Of a stretch of 10,705 bases of DNA, positions 8,136-10,705 are shown one piece after another. Each line of letters starts with the position of its first letter. Position 1 is the stretch's first letter. The DNA comes from Smittium mucronatum (taxonomy: Eukaryota > Kickxellomycota > Harpellomycetes > Harpellales > Legeriomycetaceae): contig LSSL01002363.1 of the NCBI GenBank assembly GCA_001953115.1, forward strand, positions 1 through 10,705, read 5' to 3'. Made by a program: the position numbers and the translations under genes. Under the pieces are notes generated by a model. It was not told the origin of the DNA. It saw only the letters and a list, made by a program, of their open reading frames with translations, and did no database searches.

Positions 8136-8969
8136 AAATCTAATAACTGGCTCTTAATTTCAAATAATAAAAGAAACGTAAAGATTTTCAAGTCGCATCA
8201 AGTGAAAAAAAAAATTGGTTCCATGTTTCAAAAAAAAATAGGTATTTAATTAAAAAAGCTAGAGTTTCGATTGTTATGTTTATTATGGCATGAGAAATTT
8301 AAAAAAGTGGTTTTAAAAAAAATCTTAGACATTTTAGTAAAAAAATTTATTGTTAAATGGAGAAATTTAAATATTTTTTCTGATATTTTGGATGAATTTA
8401 TAAAAAACTATTTAGAAAATAATAAAAGATAGTACAAAGCATAATAACTGCTCGTACCCTTAAAAAATGCTTTAGAGGTATTTAAAACAATTTTTAAAGA
8501 TAATCTTACTGTATATGTATTCTCAGAAATTTTAAAATTTATTGAATTATCAAAACAAATGATTTATGATTTTATGAATTTTTACTCTCCATATTTCGGG
8601 AAAACCATTTATAATGAAATTTTATTTTAGAAATAAAAATTTGACATATTTTCGTATCTTCAAAACCACCGGGGAAATAGTTATTTTTTTCCAGAAAAAA
8701 TATTAGATAAATCAGAATTACATGAAATTTTAGGATCGATTAACTCTATTAAATTCGGAAGTTTAAAAAAAATATATGTTCATATAATCAAAATTTTGTT
8801 TCTCATGAACATAATTTTTAATTACATAAGATTTTTTTAAAATTTTTTATACATTATTGAAACAAAACCCCCCGATTTAATTGATTTAAAGCTTCTTGGT
8901 CCCGTTTTTTTTTTTGAAAACTCTGAAAATCTGAAAAAAAAAATCAACATCAGGGATACAAATAATTTT
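8136..8969 (+). pseudogene. Decayed coding stretch suspected from an unusually stop-poor frame
   Basis: In the frame whose codons start at multiples of three, only seven stops occur in 278 codons (8247, 8430, 8442, 8445, 8628, 8634, 8838), leaving open runs of about 37, 60, 60, 67 and 43 codons. In the first 60-codon run (8250-8429) the other two plus frames have about nine and six stops. Over the three longest runs G is commoner at codon position 1 (about 17%) than at positions 2 or 3 (about 7% and 10%), as in real genes. The translations are rich in Lys, Ile, Leu and Phe, as AT-rich DNA forces. The piece ILDEFIKNYL near 8389-8418 faintly recalls the C-terminal part of ATP synthase delta/OSCP proteins, but composition alone could cause that. 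It could be an eroded gene continuing from the ATG at 7930, or chance. Confidence 0.3.
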
Positions 8970-8989
8970 TAAACCCATATTTATACTAA

Positions 8990-9014
8990 TATTCAATATT
9001 CAGTATTCAATATT
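8990..9014 (+). repeat. Short direct repeat TATTCAATATT
   Basis: TATTCAATATT occurs at 8990-9000 and again at 9004-9014 with CAG between, a 14-base period. It is a minor slippage-type repeat. Confidence 0.7.
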
Positions 9015-9123
9015 ATTTCAAACAAATTAAATTAAATTATACACCCATTTTACTTAAAAAATTAAATTTTTAACATTATATAAAAACATTTTTAACAAAT
9101 ATATAAATATTTGGGTAAATTTC

Positions 9124-9202
9124 AAGGGGAGTGGACAGTGGAATATGGAAGGGAGAAGGAAGAATGAGGTAAGGGGTAGGGAGACGAGAAAAGAGGTAAA
9201 AG
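9124..9202 (+). other. Isolated G-rich polypurine tract
   Basis: About 69 of 79 bases are A or G, with many G-runs (for example GGGG at 9126-9129 and 9173-9176, GGG at 9151-9153 and 9179-9181). It stands out sharply from the AT-rich sequence on both sides, which has few G-runs. Such tracts can form triplexes or G-quadruplexes and can act as nucleosome-free or promoter elements. No gene starts close by, so no role is assigned. Confidence 0.6.
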
Positions 9203-10004
9203 TTTACTCATTTTTTTATTTTTTTCTATTATTAGTTTCGTATTTTCAAATTTTAAAGATGTATTTCAATTGATTTATTCCTTGTTATTTTGAAAAAGTA
9301 AACACCCTCGGTATATATCAATAAATATTTCTTTTACAAAGCTAAAAATAAATATGAAACACGGAGATATTAAATTTTTATTTTTTCGAAAATTCTGTAA
9401 TTTTTGGTTAATTTATGAGAAAAATTACGCTCCGAGAACATCAATATTGTAATTTTTTGATAAAACTAGCATTTTTTTAGTTTATTTTTTAGAGAATTTT
9501 GAGCTATTTCAAAATAAATTATGTTATCTTTATTATATACCGATAAAATTCATTAATGGTTACTTTTAAAATAGGTTAAAAATAGAAAATTTCTTTTATT
9601 TGAGCATTTTAAAATACTTCAAAGAATTTATAATTCTAAAAAATGTGTAAAAATGTCTATAATTTTTCATTTTTAGAAATAAAAAATACAATGATTTATC
9701 TTTATCTGCCCCAGTTTATAAAAGAAGAAATAATAGCTTTGGTTTATTATTTTCAAACAAAAGGTATAAAAAAGCTTTAAATTTGGAAAATCTTAACTTT
9801 TTTACTTCTTAGCTAAAAATAATTCTCGAAAAAAATACTACAAATTTTCAGATCCAAATTCGAAAATAGTAAAAATTTATTGGATAAAAGTACAATCGAT
9901 TAAAAAAGATTTCAAAATTAATTTAAAAAAAATCCAGTAAAATACAAAGAAAGTAAGACCAATTTCGGAAGGTGAAACTAAGCGATGTAAAATTACTAAA
10001 TCAG
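9203..10004. other. AT-rich stretch without recognisable genes
   Basis: Nothing can be named here. One plus-strand frame is open for 49 codons (9663-9809) and has fairly varied codons (NDLSLSAPVYKRRNNSF); a TTTTTCATTTTTAG string resembling a 3' splice site lies at its start. In DNA of this composition a run of that length is expected by chance. Confidence 0.4.
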
Positions 10005-10039
10005 AGACCGATTGGCATATAAAATAGCTCTATCGGTCT
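10005..10039. repeat. 8-bp inverted repeat AGACCGAT / ATCGGTCT
   Basis: AGACCGAT (10005-10012) and ATCGGTCT (10032-10039) are perfect complements around a 19-base spacer and carry four G/C bases per arm in very AT-rich DNA. It lies about 180 bases beyond the last recognisable transposase sequence, so it could belong to the end of that element, although terminal repeats of Tc1-type elements are normally far apart, not adjacent. Confidence 0.5.
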
Positions 10040-10179
10040 GAAAATTTTTTTTGCATATTTTCGATGAACTTTTTCAACATTTCCCGAGTTACTAATAAAT
10101 ATGAGTCATTAATTTTCTTTTATATGATTCTGATGTCCCACTTGACTTGTGTACATTTTCCATTAGGATCTCCATTATT

Positions 10180-10705
10180 CATTGTTCTGAATTTTCAAAA
10201 AAATTCTTAGTAATAGATTTGATTAAAATACATGGATTTTGTATTGTATTAGAATAGGGGGATGTGGGCCTAGATAAAGTAGCTCTAACTCTTCATATAT
10301 AGAAATTACATCCAGAATACCATTATGACAGGTCACATTATCAGAAATGATGACGGTATTTGACGATGATACACCAAGTCTAATTGTCTAATTGTCCCAT
10401 TTATCATTCCCTTAATCCATCCGTCAAAATCAACTGATATATAGCCATATATTTTTGTTTTAAAATTCAAAATGCCAAGGGTTGAAATCCCAGAGATAAT
10501 ATGAATATTTGGTTCTTTTATTTTGGGAGCTTTATCGCAGCCCTTTGACCTTTTTTATATTTTCCTCTACATATCCTCAAAAATATATTTAAATTAATTT
10601 CATCAGTAAATATGAATAACTTTCCTAAACTGGAATATAGTAGAAAATTTGCTACTTAATTTATACTCTTGACTTTATTTTCAAAAGAGTTAACTTGGGA
10701 TGGCT
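10180..10705 (-). pseudogene. Decayed Tc1/mariner (IS630, DDE_3) transposase, catalytic half
   Basis: In life this enzyme cuts and pastes its own element at TA sites. On the minus strand four overlapping frame pieces line up with the family's catalytic core: the first Asp in LFIFTDEIN (Asp codon 10602-10604) and KKGQRA; then KEPNIHIISGISTLGILNF after a frame change near 10520; then NTVIISDNVTCHNG with the second Asp at 10340-10342, about 87 codons after the first; then LGPHPP. A further frame change after LGPHPPIL (near 10250) gives NTIQN where the family has N-P-I-E-N, so the third catalytic residue is Gln (CAA, 10239-10241). In-frame stops also occur (10518-10520 and 10656-10658). The N-terminal DNA-binding half lies beyond the window. 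It cannot be active. Confidence 0.8.

Noticed and set aside
1..10705. CRISPR array, phage genes, bacterial operon
   Set aside because: There are no regularly spaced repeats and no clustered co-directional bacterial genes; the one clear gene is a fungal membrane enzyme.

Overview
The window looks like nuclear DNA of a very AT-rich fungus, probably an early-diverging lineage. The case rests on one intact, intronless gene on the minus strand (713-3718) for a class IV (Chs3-type) chitin synthase of 1001 residues, with all the catalytic motifs of that enzyme. Codons with noticeably more G+C sit in a background that is mostly A and T, as in gut-dwelling trichomycete fungi, some glomeromycetes and rozellid relatives. 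The exact lineage is inference and cannot be fixed from this window.

Layout. Positions 1-100 are a GC-richer patch able to form several interlocking RNA or DNA stems. From 101 to 712 lies the downstream flank of the chitin synthase gene, with a plausible minus-strand polyadenylation signal near 486-491. The gene fills 713-3718 and is read leftward; its upstream flank (about 3719-4300) has a CCAAT box and several TATA-like sites. From about 3.7 kb to 10.1 kb there is no gene that can be named. This stretch still has structure: a GC-richer open island at 4861-5145; a TATA-plus-ATG arrangement opening a short broken frame at 5494-5694; an ATG-led hydrophobic segment ending at a consensus 5' splice site (7930-8016); a long same-frame run with very few stop codons (8136-8969); and an isolated purine tract (9124-9202).

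The right end (about 10180-10705, minus strand, cut by the window edge) is the decayed catalytic half of a Tc1/mariner (IS630, DDE_3) transposase. Its two Asp motifs are visible at the expected spacing, it carries at least three frameshifts and several stops, and the third catalytic residue is changed from Glu to Gln.

Functionally, the only product that can be asserted is the membrane-embedded chitin synthase, which extends beta-1,4-GlcNAc polymer from UDP-GlcNAc for the cell wall. The rest reads as AT-rich intergenic DNA with eroding mobile-element and gene remnants. I did not find a convincing new system; the best lead is the low-stop frame at 8136-8969.
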